Shown piece after piece: positions 1 through 9,157 of a stretch of 60,297 nt of DNA. The DNA is from Micromonospora sicca (lineage in GTDB: Bacteria > Actinomycetota > Actinomycetes > Mycobacteriales > Micromonosporaceae). Made by a program: the position numbers and the translations under genes. The stretch lies in the NCBI RefSeq assembly GCF_003172935.1, contig NZ_QGKS01000182.1:1-60297 (forward strand), in the 5' to 3' direction. The notes beneath the pieces are model-generated. The model made no database searches, was not told where the DNA came from, and saw only the letters and a program-made list of their open reading frames with translations. The number at the start of each line of letters is the position of its first letter. Positions within the stretch are counted from its first letter, which is position 1.

Positions 1-2
1 AC

Positions 3-119
3 TTCGCCGCGGTCCGCTCCTACCTGTCCACCGCCGCCAAGCACGGCCTGGACGCACTCGACGTGCTCAAACAGCTGTTCACCACCGGACCGTGGATGCC
101 CCCAGCTCACTCAAGCTGA
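3..119 (+). CDS. IS66-family transposase, 3' end only
   Basis: An open frame enters from the left edge and stops with TGA. It encodes the C-terminal tail typical of IS66 transposases: a helix containing RSYLSTAAKHG, then LDVLKQLFTTGPWMPP. Only about 38 residues are visible, so integrity of the gene cannot be judged. A matching IS66-type 5' end lies at the right edge of the window on the same strand. Confidence 0.75.
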   Translation, partial: FAAVRSYLSTAAKHGLDALDVLKQLFTTGPWMPPAHSS

Positions 120-229
120 ATACGTACCTTCGACCGGCCGCGGCTCGTGCTGCTGCGGACTCATCGCGGACCGAGCCTAAGGGACGTCTCGTAACGGGGT
201 GAAGGTGTTGCCCGGCGCGGGACCGGTGG

Positions 230-352
230 TCAGCCGGTGAGGATGATGTTGTGGAGGTTGGCGATGCCTGAAGCGACGTCGGTCAATGTGTGGGCGGCGC
301 GGCGGTAGTCGGCGCAGGATCTTGAAGCACTTCATCCTGGCCAGGGCGTGTT
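230..352 (-). pseudogene. IS5-type transposase, C-terminal remnant
   Basis: Read on the minus strand, the segment encodes VEHALARMKCFKILR, then, after a one-base frameshift, DYRRAAHTLTDVASG and IANLHNIILTG followed by TGA. This is the conserved C-terminus of the DDE transposases of small actinomycete IS5-group elements. The extra base in the CGCCGAC context breaks the frame, and everything upstream of about 352 belongs to another element. It is therefore a dead 3' fragment. Confidence 0.7.
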
Positions 353-388
353 CGACCCCTGCCCGGACGGTTCGGTGTTCGACGTTGA

Positions 389-757
<369 letters not shown>

Positions 758-1070
758 CCGAACCGACTTTGCGAGCCCCACAGGTCGTGCGGCCAGCGCA
801 GCGGAGTTCACCGCCTCCGCCGTCGCGGACGCACCAACGTCCTCGTCGGCTTGCGCTTACATCTTCATGACGATGGCAACAGCGGCAAGGAACGAGTGTC
901 GTACGACGGCCAACCATTGTCGGTCTCAGGTCGACGCCCTCGGTCGCCAGCAGCGTCAGCAGCGTCATCCCCGGACAATCATGAGACCTGAACCCACGAG
1001 AACGTCAGTAGAGCCGGATCGAGGCTAAGGCGGCGCCGCAGTGCGACCCCGCCTTAGCCGGCGGGTGGGA
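758..1070. other. Intergenic, no gene recognised
   Basis: About 310 bases separate transposase debris from the convergent end of the first M14 peptidase gene. A short minus-strand open frame here has arginine- and cysteine-rich content, no ribosome site and no familiar motif, so it is not called. No hairpin followed by a T-run is evident. Confidence 0.4.
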
Positions 1071-3731
1071 CTATCGCCCGAGGCGCTGGAACTGATCCGG
1101 CGTGAGCTTCTGCGACGGCCCTTGGTACATCGCGTTGAAGATCATCTTCTCTTCGCCCCGGTTCCAGGTGCGGAACCCGATCTCGCTACCGAAGGTGACG
1201 ACGGAGCCGCGACCCACGGTCCAGGACAGACCGTTCACCGCGCCGTTGAGGTACTCGCCACCAATTAACCAACCGCTCTGCAGTTGCTCGCCGCTGTGCG
1301 GGTACTTCGACACGACCTGCACCGGGTACTTGATCGGGTCGGTGAGCTCATATGCACGGTCCTCGTCGAACCAGGCGGGGTTCTTCGGATCCATACCCCA
1401 GGCGACCGGGTTGTTGCTGTCGATCTCCTGACTCAGCAGCGCTCCAGGGCAATAGAAGACCGACGAGTCGGACGGCAGGATGGACCGCAGCGGCAGCTCG
1501 AACAGCTGCTGCGCGGTGTTCGCCCCGCTGCCGTACGCGACCAGCGTCCCGCCAGCGGTGACGAAGTCGCGAAGCTTGTTCCAGCCGTCCTCGCCGACGC
1601 CGAACGCCCAGCTCCACTCCGCCGTGTAGTTGTTGGGGTTCAACCCGTTGGTGATGGAGCTCTTGCTCACGCCGGTCGGCATGATGATGGCGTCGAACCT
1701 GCCGGCAAGGTTCGTGTAGTCCTGCGCCTTGACGACCGAGTAGTTCACGCCGTACTGGTCGAACATCCACATCAGCCAGCCGGACTGGAGGTTGTTCGCC
1801 GGCTTGAGCAGACCGATCTTAGTGTCGGGCTTAAGCTGTACGCCTTCGATGCGCGGCACCGCCGAGAGGGCGAAGACCGCAATTCCGGTGCTGCTGGACT
1901 GGTTGTGCAGGATCTGCCGGGCGGCGTCGGTCGGCGGAACGATGAACGTGCCCGCCGGGAAGGTGCGGCCACCGTCGGCGAACTGCTTGGCAACCCGGAA
2001 GGTGGGGATGCCCTGCTTCTGCAGCTTGGACACGATCTGGAAAACGCCGTACGACTCCGCGCCGAGCGCGTACGCGCCGGTGGCCGGGGGTGGCGCCGGC
2101 ATCGTGACCGCCGCCGGCTTGATCGCGCTGAGCAGCTTGGTGCTAACCGAAAACGCGCTGGTGACCAGGTTGGCCTGGAAGCCGAGCAGCATCGGCAGGG
2201 TCTGCGCGGTCACGTCGTACGGTCGCTGCGGGGGTCCGTCGGGGTATTGCAGGAGGTGCGGGTACTCCTGCACCTCCAGCAGCGTCTCGGCGAACCCGCT
2301 GTAGGGCTGGTTCATGTAGATGATGTACGACCCGGCTGGGTACTGCTGCCCGCCGGCGCTGAACGCCGACTGCGCCTGACGAATTTCGACGGCGCCGGTG
2401 TGCAGGATGTCCAAGGCGTCGCGGACCGCCTGCGGGTCCCGCTGGCCGGCCGGGATGATCCAGGCGCCGGTCCGGGAAACCGCCTTGGCCCCGACCCGGT
2501 AGAAGTTGTAGAGCCAGTTGTAGCGGTCGTACGCCACGGCCTCAATGCCCGAGTAGAAGGCCTGTGAGACGTAGTCGACGATCTGCCGCAGCGTCCAGGT
2601 GTTCTGGTCGTACGGCTCGATGAAGCTGATGGTCGATTGCTGGGAACCGATCGGACTGTTGCTGACCAGCGGGTAGGCGAGGTTCGAGCAGCTGGCCGCC
2701 TCGGTGAGGATGCGCACGGCGTTGTGGTAGACGCAGTACTGCCGCGACGGGGTCCAGTAGTCGTACGTCATGCCCCAGCCGACGCCCTTCATACCGGCGG
2801 CGGTCATTCCCCGCTGCATCGCGAGGCCGAGCGAGTCGCTCTGCTGCACGGTTATGGAGTCGATGTTGGGGTCGTACGGCGACAGGTAGGGCGGCGTGAA
2901 CATCCGCGGCGCGTTCGAGCCGGCCTGGTGCGAGTCCTGCAGCACCTGCGGGTGGTACTTGTTCTGGATCTGTGTGGCCAGATGGCTTTCGACCTGAGTC
3001 AGCATGAACCAGTCACGGTTGTCGTCGTGGCCGGTGTACTTCTGGTAAAGGTCCGGATAGGTACGGGAATAGTTGGTGCCCGCCGTGGCGGCGAAGTGGT
3101 CGTTGACCTTGACGAGCCCGTCCGGGTTCTGACAGGGCACCAGCAGGATCACCAGGTCATCGAGGATGTTGTTCATGTACTCGGATTGCTCGGTGGCGAG
3201 GCGGTGCGCCCACTCGATGGTGGCCTGCGAGTTGCCGACCTCGGTCGAGTGGATGCCGGCGTACACCATGTAGAAGGGCTTGCCGGTGCGGGCGAGCTCC
3301 TCGGCCTCGGTCGGGGACAACCCGCGGGGGTCGGCCAGCCGACTGTTGATCTCGACGAGGTTGTCGAGGTTGGCCAGGTTCTTCGGCGAGCTGATCGTGA
3401 GCAACACGTACGGGTTGCCCTCGGTGGTCTTGCCGACCTCCTCGAGGTTCACCCGGTTGCTCTTCTCGGCGATGAGCTGGAAGTACGGGAGCATCTTGTC
3501 CCAGGTCGCCAGCTTGCCGTCGGACCCGATGCGGAAGCCGAAGTACTGCTCCGGGGTCGGAATCGCGGCGGCCTTCGCGGCGGCCAGCGCGTCGATGGGC
3601 TGGGCCGCGCGCGGCTGAGCCGACGCGGCATCGGGGTGGATCACGGTCGTCGCGGCTGCCGCGGCACCGACCGCCGCCGTGGACTTGAGCAACATGCGAC
3701 GGGACAGGCCTGAGGTTTCACTGCTTGTCAT
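1071..3731 (-). CDS. Secreted M14-family zinc metallopeptidase with C-terminal amidotransferase-like domain
   Basis: The product of about 886 residues is predicted to be exported by the Tat pathway and to hydrolyse peptides or related amide bonds outside the cell. The ATG at 3731 is preferred because GGAAGG lies about nine bases upstream. The N-terminus has a twin-arginine signal (SRRMLLKS) and an Ala-rich segment. The M14 domain shows the zinc motif GIHSTEVGN near residues 158-166, QNPDG, HDDNRDWF near 237 and DSHQAGSNAPR near 263. The distal third carries a Rossmann-like region (FDAIIMPTG, GGTLVAYGSGA) resembling a class I amidotransferase fold. It is paralogous to the gene at 4639-7242. 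The substrate is unknown; most M14 enzymes are carboxypeptidases. Confidence 0.85.
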   Translation of the reverse strand: MTSSETSGLSRRMLLKSTAAVGAAAAATTVIHPDAASAQPRAAQPIDALAAAKAAAIPTPEQYFGFRIGSDGKLATWDKMLPYFQLIAEKSNRVNLEEVGKTTEGNPYVLLTISSPKNLANLDNLVEINSRLADPRGLSPTEAEELARTGKPFYMVYAGIHSTEVGNSQATIEWAHRLATEQSEYMNNILDDLVILLVPCQNPDGLVKVNDHFAATAGTNYSRTYPDLYQKYTGHDDNRDWFMLTQVESHLATQIQNKYHPQVLQDSHQAGSNAPRMFTPPYLSPYDPNIDSITVQQSDSLGLAMQRGMTAAGMKGVGWGMTYDYWTPSRQYCVYHNAVRILTEAASCSNLAYPLVSNSPIGSQQSTISFIEPYDQNTWTLRQIVDYVSQAFYSGIEAVAYDRYNWLYNFYRVGAKAVSRTGAWIIPAGQRDPQAVRDALDILHTGAVEIRQAQSAFSAGGQQYPAGSYIIYMNQPYSGFAETLLEVQEYPHLLQYPDGPPQRPYDVTAQTLPMLLGFQANLVTSAFSVSTKLLSAIKPAAVTMPAPPPATGAYALGAESYGVFQIVSKLQKQGIPTFRVAKQFADGGRTFPAGTFIVPPTDAARQILHNQSSSTGIAVFALSAVPRIEGVQLKPDTKIGLLKPANNLQSGWLMWMFDQYGVNYSVVKAQDYTNLAGRFDAIIMPTGVSKSSITNGLNPNNYTAEWSWAFGVGEDGWNKLRDFVTAGGTLVAYGSGANTAQQLFELPLRSILPSDSSVFYCPGALLSQEIDSNNPVAWGMDPKNPAWFDEDRAYELTDPIKYPVQVVSKYPHSGEQLQSGWLIGGEYLNGAVNGLSWTVGRGSVVTFGSEIGFRTWNRGEEKMIFNAMYQGPSQKLTPDQFQRLGR

Positions 3732-3939
3732 CTGGCATCGCCTTCCGTGGCCGGTCTGCCGACCGGCCGTCATCTGGTGTGGAGATAGCGCGTCCCCACG
3801 CGGCTACCGGTAGGTCCTTCGTGCTGCCTCCGCAGCGTGGTTCCCTGGTACGCCAGGGCGACCAGGTGGCGTCGGCCCGGATTCCGGATGCTCCCGTTCT
3901 TTCAGACAGCGATAGGTCAGCAGCGCTGTCAGCCCCTGA

Positions 3940-4459
3940 TCAGACGGACGTGCCCGGGGGAGCGCGGCCACGCTCCCTCAGTGGATGGCCGTGGCCGTTC
4001 AGCCCGTCGGCCCAGGCCAGCATCAGCCTGCGCAACCAGGCCGGGCTCTTCGCAAAATCCGCCTTCGGCACCTCGGGATCGACGAACAGCCCGGCGGCGC
4101 AGGTCCTGCCAGACCACACTCTCGCCCTCGCCCTCGGCCTCGGCGAGGCGGCCGAGGCTGACCAGATAGTTGGTCTCGATCCGGCTAAAGTCGTCCTCGG
4201 CCTAGCCATAGATCATCCCGAACACCGCATCGGCGTCGGTCTTGCCCGCCACATGCGCGACCCCCCAGTCATCGCGGATGATCGTCACGTGCGCCGCTTG
4301 CTTGCGCCAGCTGGCGAGATCGGGCGCGGTTTGCGCGGAAGCGGCGGACGCGCCGCCGGACGGCAGTCCCGCCGCGACGGGCGCGGCTCCAGCGGCCAGT
4401 CCGACTGCTCCGCCCAGGATGCGGCGCCGGCTCAGCCCTTCGTTCTGCGCGTGGTTCAT
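3940..4459 (-). pseudogene. Penicillin/AHL acylase family, truncated and frameshifted
   Basis: An ATG at 4459, preceded by AAGGTGG, opens a frame with a Tat signal (LSRRRILGGAVGLAAG). It continues with VTIIRDDWGVAHVAGKTDADAVFGMIYG, a broken-up version of the N-terminus of Ntn-hydrolase penicillin/acyl-homoserine-lactone acylases, and then stops. Other frames continue the family sequence (VDPEVPKADFAKSP, LRRLMLAWADGLN) to about 3990. Only some 150 of the usual 700-plus residues are left, and the catalytic serine region is missing. It is a decayed gene between two peptidase paralogs. Confidence 0.72.
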
Positions 4460-4638
4460 GAGTTGGTCCACCTTGCTCGGGGGTCAATGGATCGTGCGGG
4501 GTTTACGCGAGCCGTCAGCATCGCGGCGACCACGCCGGTGTTGTGGAGGGAAGGGGTCGGCTCAGCTCGACGTGGCGCTGCCGCGCAACGCCCCTCGCCA
4601 GCGAGCCGGCCGGGGACGTTGCGCGGGCGTGGTACCTG

Positions 4639-7242
4639 CTAGCCCGTCGCCCCGAGGTAGAGGGCGTTGAAGAGCATCTTGTAGGTGCCGTGCGACTGCG
4701 CCCGGTGCTGCGGCTTGAAGCCGAGGACCACCACTTGGCCTTCCCCGAGCTCGGCGGTGAGGACGTTGGCCTTGCCGGAGATGACGTTCTCGCCGAGGAG
4801 CCAGCCGCTCTTCAGCAGCCCCGAGGCCGGGTACGCGCCGACCGTGGTGACGCCGACCGCGCCGTCCGCGACCGCGAACGCCGGGCTGGACGACGCGAAC
4901 GCCGAGTACTCGGGGGTCATGCCGTAGGCGACCGGGCTGGTCGGGTCGACGGTCGAACGCAGGATCGAGCCGGGAACGTACAGCTTGTCGCTCGGTACCC
5001 CGGCCGTGACGTCGGTGATCGGGAGGCCGAACGCCTGGATCGGTAGCTGCGACGCCTGGTTGAGGGTCACCAGGGTCCCGCCCTGCTCGACGAACTTCTT
5101 CAAGTTCGCCACGCCGGCGGCGGTCATGCCCCCGGTGTACTCCTCCGGCAACGTGCCGGGCTTGCGGCCGTTGAGCATCGAGGAGTACGACGCGTCGGGC
5201 AGCACGATCACGTCGTACGACTTGCGCAGCGACGTGTTCGTGCGGATCTCCTTGTCCAGCAACGAGGTGCAGCCGAAGCCGAACCGCTCCAGGATGTAGC
5301 GGGTCCAGCCCTCGTCGGCGTTGCCGCCCGCCGCCTTGTAGAGCGCGACCTTCGGCGCGGCGATCCGGCGCTGAGCCGCCGGCGCCTTGTCCACCGCCGC
5401 CACCGACAGGCCGAGTTGCTGGGCCGCCGCGGCGACCCGGCCGTCGGCGCCGGCCCGCGTCTTGACCACGAACGTGCCGGCCGGCAGCTCGCCGTCGCGG
5501 GTCCTGACCGCGGCGGTCGCCCGGTAGACAGTCTCACCCTCGGTGAGCAGCTGGTTGATCGCGGTCGCGCTGTCGTTGACCCGCGGGTCGAACGCAAAGC
5601 CGTACGTGGGATTGCTCTGCACCGCGCCGGTGGGCACCTGCGCCCACTCGACCGGTTGCGAGTTGATGGTCAACGGCTGGTTGAACTTGTCGACCGTCAC
5701 ACCCATCTGCATCGGCAGCGTCCAGCCGGCGATGTCGTAGGGACGCTCCGGCGGCCCGCCGGGGAACTGCCGCCGGTCCGGATAGACCTGCGGGTTAAGC
5801 AGGTCGACCACGGCGGCGCGGTATGCCTGAGCGGCCCGGATAACGAATGAATTGGCCGGATAGTCGCGGTCACCGATGCGGAACGCGGCGCTAGCCTGCT
5901 CGACCTCGATGCCCTCCCACCGCAGCGCGTTGATCATCTTAACGGCGGTGGGGAAGTCAACCTGATCGGCGGGGACCACGTAGACCTCGTTGCCGCCGGC
6001 CTGGATCTGCCGGTGACCGGTCTGCCAGCTGTCGTACAGCCAGTTTTCCCGATCCTTGCTGGCAATGTCGAGCATCGCAAACGACGCGGTGTTGATGTAT
6101 TCGCAGCTGTCCCGCAGGTGCCACTCGCCACCCTGGTAGGGGCTGGGGTAGAAGGTCGAGGGCTCCGAGGTGGAGGTGCCGTCCGGGAACGTCTTGGGGA
6201 AGGTCGCCTTGTCGTAGAACGCCGGCGTCGCCGAGGCGTGCGCGGTCTCGGTGAGCAGGCCGACCATGTTGTGGTACTGCGGCACGGACCGCATGCCGCC
6301 GTTCCACCAGGCGTCGTACTGCTGGCGGGAGACCGCACCGGTCTTGCCCTCCCGGTCTAGTTGCGCGGTCATCGCCGAGCCGACCAGGTTGACGCCGCGG
6401 GTGACCTCCGCCGGGATGTCCGGGTTGGTCGGGTCCTTGAACGGCGGCACGAAGATGCGGGCCGGGAACGCGGCCGTCTGGTGGGTGTTGTGGATCAGCT
6501 GCGGGAACCACTCGTGGTAGAGCTGGTTACCGATGTTGCGGGTCTCCGCGAGGTTGTACATGTACCAGTCGCGGTTGTCGTCGTGCCCCGCGTACTTCTG
6601 ATACAGCCACGGATAGGTGCTGTCCTGGTACGGCGTGCCGAGATTGTTCATATACCAGTCGGCGACCTCGGTAGTCCCGTCCGGGTTCATGTTCGGCACC
6701 ACCAGCGTCACCACGTCCTCGCGGATCCGCTTGCCCCGCTCGGACTCGTCGGTGAGCAGGTTGTACGCGAACAGGGGCGCGGTCTGCGAGCTGGCGACCT
6801 CGGTGCTGTGGATGCCGAAGTCCACCCAGGCGATTGCCTTGCCCTTCGCGGCGAGCCCCTTCGCCTGCTCGGCCGTCAGGCCCTGCGATCTTGAGAGCTG
6901 AGCCGAGATCTTCCGGTACTCGTCGAGGTTCTTCTTCTTCAGGTTCTTCTCGGAGGAGATGATCGCCATGAGCTGTGGGCGACCCTCCTCGGTCTTGCCG
7001 ATCTCGACCAGCTGCATCCGGTCGCTGGCCTTGTCCAGTTTGCGGTAGTAGTCGGCGACCTGCTCGTAGGTGGCGAGCTTGTAGTCGGCGCACGGCTCCC
7101 AGCCGACCACCGAGGCGAACGTCGGGACGTTCGCCGCCGCGGCGGCGCTACCGGACGTGGTCAGGCTGATTGCGGGTACGCCGGCCAGCATCACCGCGAG
7201 CACCGAGAGCTGGGCGAGGCGGGGGTACCTTCTTCGCTTCAC
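4639..7242 (-). CDS. Secreted M14-family zinc metallopeptidase, second paralog
   Basis: The product has about 867 residues from a GTG at 7242; AAAGAGGAAG just upstream decides this start over more distal codons. A Sec-type signal (positively charged KRRRYPR, a hydrophobic stretch, then an Ala-rich end) precedes the M14 domain. Zinc and active-site motifs are GIHSTEVAS near residues 143-151, MNPDGTTEV, HDDNRDWYM and NTHQTAAFPARIF. The C-terminal region has an amidotransferase-like fold (YDVIVLPDASYSS, GGTLVTL). Order and motifs match the gene at 1071-3731, but the export route differs (Sec here, Tat there). Like that gene it has its own ribosome site, and decayed acylase sequence lies between the two. 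Confidence 0.85.
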   Translation of the reverse strand: MKRRRYPRLAQLSVLAVMLAGVPAISLTTSGSAAAAANVPTFASVVGWEPCADYKLATYEQVADYYRKLDKASDRMQLVEIGKTEEGRPQLMAIISSEKNLKKKNLDEYRKISAQLSRSQGLTAEQAKGLAAKGKAIAWVDFGIHSTEVASSQTAPLFAYNLLTDESERGKRIREDVVTLVVPNMNPDGTTEVADWYMNNLGTPYQDSTYPWLYQKYAGHDDNRDWYMYNLAETRNIGNQLYHEWFPQLIHNTHQTAAFPARIFVPPFKDPTNPDIPAEVTRGVNLVGSAMTAQLDREGKTGAVSRQQYDAWWNGGMRSVPQYHNMVGLLTETAHASATPAFYDKATFPKTFPDGTSTSEPSTFYPSPYQGGEWHLRDSCEYINTASFAMLDIASKDRENWLYDSWQTGHRQIQAGGNEVYVVPADQVDFPTAVKMINALRWEGIEVEQASAAFRIGDRDYPANSFVIRAAQAYRAAVVDLLNPQVYPDRRQFPGGPPERPYDIAGWTLPMQMGVTVDKFNQPLTINSQPVEWAQVPTGAVQSNPTYGFAFDPRVNDSATAINQLLTEGETVYRATAAVRTRDGELPAGTFVVKTRAGADGRVAAAAQQLGLSVAAVDKAPAAQRRIAAPKVALYKAAGGNADEGWTRYILERFGFGCTSLLDKEIRTNTSLRKSYDVIVLPDASYSSMLNGRKPGTLPEEYTGGMTAAGVANLKKFVEQGGTLVTLNQASQLPIQAFGLPITDVTAGVPSDKLYVPGSILRSTVDPTSPVAYGMTPEYSAFASSSPAFAVADGAVGVTTVGAYPASGLLKSGWLLGENVISGKANVLTAELGEGQVVVLGFKPQHRAQSHGTYKMLFNALYLGATG

Positions 7243-7351
7243 GGCTTCCTCTTTCCAGACGTGCGGGGTAAGGGGTGCCAGGGCAGGCGGCCCTTCCAAT
7301 TGAAGACTGTCTAGCAGTGGCCAGAGTGGCCAGGAAGACGCCCGCAGCGAC

Positions 7352-7368
7352 CTTGAGGAATTCTTGAG
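7352..7368. promoter_or_regulatory. Direct repeat CTTGAG-N5-CTTGAG, possible OmpR/PhoB-type box
   Basis: Two perfect CTTGAG hexamers start at 7352 and 7363, exactly 11 bases apart. OmpR/PhoB-type regulators commonly bind direct repeats with this period. The site lies between the divergent M14 gene and the truncated receiver gene. The link to a regulator is inference. Confidence 0.35.
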
Positions 7369-7417
7369 CTTCGATCGATAAGTATCGGAATCGGCGCTCT
7401 ACGGACAGAATCGCCGC

Positions 7418-7897
7418 ATGCGACTGCTGCTCGTGGAGGACGACATCCGGGTCGCCGGCGCACTCGCGACGGCGCTGCAACGGCGCGGATATCTGGTCGA
7501 GCACGCCGGCACCGTCGCGGCAGCTGTCGCCGCCGGGCCCGCCGACCTGGTGCTGCTTGATCTGAACCTGCCTGACGGCGATGGGCTGGCGGTCTGCCGA
7601 TCGCTGCGGGCGGCAAGCGCCGCTGTCGGCATCATCGTGCTGACCGCTCGCGGCGAGTCGTCGACCTCCGAAGCTTCTCTGCCGGACCTGATCCGCGCAC
7701 TGGGAGCCGACCACCCGGACGTACTCGATTCGCGCTGGGACCTTGCGCGATACCACCGCCAGAACGGCAACCGATCCCAAGCCGCGCGACAATTCCAGGA
7801 GGTCCTTGCCGACCGCGATCGGATACACGGCGCAGAGGACCAACAACTGAACCTCGCACGTCAGGAGCTTGAAGACTTCCTGGCCCAACCTGGATAG
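7418..7897 (+). CDS. Truncated response-regulator receiver fused to TPR-like tail
   Basis: The product has 159 residues. Residues 1-80 are a receiver domain: LLLVEDD with the acidic pair, LVLLDLNLPDGDG with the phospho-acceptor Asp, and IIVLTARGE with the conserved Thr. The frame then runs without a stop into LGADHPDVLDSRWDLARYHRQNG, SQAARQFQEVL and DRIHGAEDQQ, the pattern of tetratricopeptide repeats in large actinomycete NB-ARC/TPR proteins. The last receiver strand with its Lys and the entire DNA-binding domain are absent. An in-frame deletion joining two genes is the simplest explanation. No strong ribosome site is visible, so expression is uncertain. No histidine kinase lies nearby. Confidence 0.6.
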   Translation: MRLLLVEDDIRVAGALATALQRRGYLVEHAGTVAAAVAAGPADLVLLDLNLPDGDGLAVCRSLRAASAAVGIIVLTARGESSTSEASLPDLIRALGADHPDVLDSRWDLARYHRQNGNRSQAARQFQEVLADRDRIHGAEDQQLNLARQELEDFLAQPG

Positions 7898-8315
7898 TCG
7901 CTGCCAACCCGGCCGGTCTTCATGGGCTTCACGTAGGCCGAAAGGTACTCCAGCGCAAGCACGGCTGGCCTGCCTTATGCGGGTCGAGGCTCACCCGGGC
8001 GACGGCGTGGAACCACCCAGGCTCGCCCTAGCCGCAGTGTGGCGCGCCCACGGGCTCGACGACGAAGGTGACCCAGTCGGCGAGGCCGCCGCCCGGCTGC
8101 TGGCCACGGCACGCGCAGGTGGAGCAGCCGCCGCAGGCCACCGACAACCGGTCCCCGCGCCAATCACAACGGCATGGGGACCGGCTGCCTCCTGGACCCG
8201 GCAGCAGGCGGAGCCGATGAGTCATAGCCTGCCTTGCAGCCCTTCCCACCCCCGTGTCGGAGGCGAGCGCTCGTACTGCACACTGCCTGCCCGGAGGCCA
8301 CATAACCTCAAGCGG
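7898..8315. other. Intergenic or eroded sequence
   Basis: About 420 bases with open frames on both strands but no convincing motif or ribosome site. A plus-strand frame continues from here into the small gene at 8316, but its upstream part does not resemble a known family. It may be remnant coding DNA. Confidence 0.3.
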
Positions 8316-8513
8316 GTGGACGTGCTGCTGCGCGGCGGGCCAGGCGACGGTCAGGTCGTCCCGGGAGGCGGGGAGACTGTTGTGTGGCGAGCCTGCCTGT
8401 ACGAGATCACGCCGGCGGTGGAACACCGGCACGGACGGGACCTGCGCGTGTACCGCCACCGCCCCGACTGCTGCGAGCCATACGGGCGAGGCTCCGAAGA
8501 CCGCTGCGAGTAG
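8316..8513 (+). CDS. Small protein of unknown function
   Basis: A GTG start gives 65 residues beginning with VLLRGGPGDGQVV. Small actinobacterial proteins of unknown function with a similar GGP-DG opening and a tyrosine/arginine-rich end are recalled; here the end is VYRHRPDC. A GGAGG lies about 18 bases upstream, which is far, so the start is uncertain. It is convergent with the lipoprotein gene at 8565. It could also be the tail of a longer decayed frame. Confidence 0.4.
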   Translation: MDVLLRGGPGDGQVVPGGGETVVWRACLYEITPAVEHRHGRDLRVYRHRPDCCEPYGRGSEDRCE

Positions 8514-8564
8514 CCCGTGCAGCTCCTGGGGACACCCTGGGTGAAGCGCTCGCCGCTCGTTCTC

Positions 8565-9032
8565 CTAGCAGTCGTCCTGCTTCCACTTTCCGTCTTCCCG
8601 CACCCACGGCTCCTTGGTCTGGTTCAGCGCAGGCACGTCGTACGTGTAGGTCACTCGAGCGAGATCACCCGAAACCTCTGCGTCGAAGGTCTTGAGCGGC
8701 ATCGCCTTGCCGTACATCTGCTTGGCCGCAGTCAGCATGCCGGTGAACTCGCTGAGGGTCACGCGATCCTTGCACCTGGCGGAGAACAGGTCGTACGCGA
8801 CCGTGGGCCTCGCGTCGAGGAAGGCGTCCGAGTACGCCACCACCGCCTGGCGAAGCTCCTCCTGCCCATCTGGCGAGTGCGCGGTCGGGCTGGCAGCCGC
8901 AGTTGGCGGCGCGGTCGCCGAAGGAGCCGCGGATGTCGAGGACGCAGCGGCGTCTGGCTTGTCGGCGGTGCCCGCGCAAGCGGTCAGAGGCAGAGCGAGG
9001 AGAGGGATTATGATCATGGCGTTGCGGATCAT
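8565..9032 (-). CDS. Lipoprotein of unknown function
   Basis: The product has 155 residues. A short signal peptide ends in the lipobox LTAC near residues 16-19, so the mature protein is probably anchored on the outer face of the membrane by Cys19. A Ser/Thr/Ala/Pro linker follows (residues 22-55). A compact domain then contains RQAVVAYSDAFLDARP, CKDRVTLSEFTGML and YTYDVPALNQTKEPWV, resembling NTF2-like lipoprotein domains that accumulate in actinomycetes. Two cysteines remain in the domain, one at the C-terminus. A start at Met6 is also possible. Confidence 0.75.
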   Translation of the reverse strand: MIRNAMIIIPLLALPLTACAGTADKPDAAASSTSAAPSATAPPTAAASPTAHSPDGQEELRQAVVAYSDAFLDARPTVAYDLFSARCKDRVTLSEFTGMLTAAKQMYGKAMPLKTFDAEVSGDLARVTYTYDVPALNQTKEPWVREDGKWKQDDC

Positions 9033-9157
9033 GGCGCGCACGGTACTGCCGCGACACGCCTCGATACCCGACGGGCTCCCCTGCCGCGCCAGGCAGCTGG
9101 CGACTCTGCGCTGATGACCGCCAAGGCTTGGCCGCCCGGAACTCGGCATCACGACGG

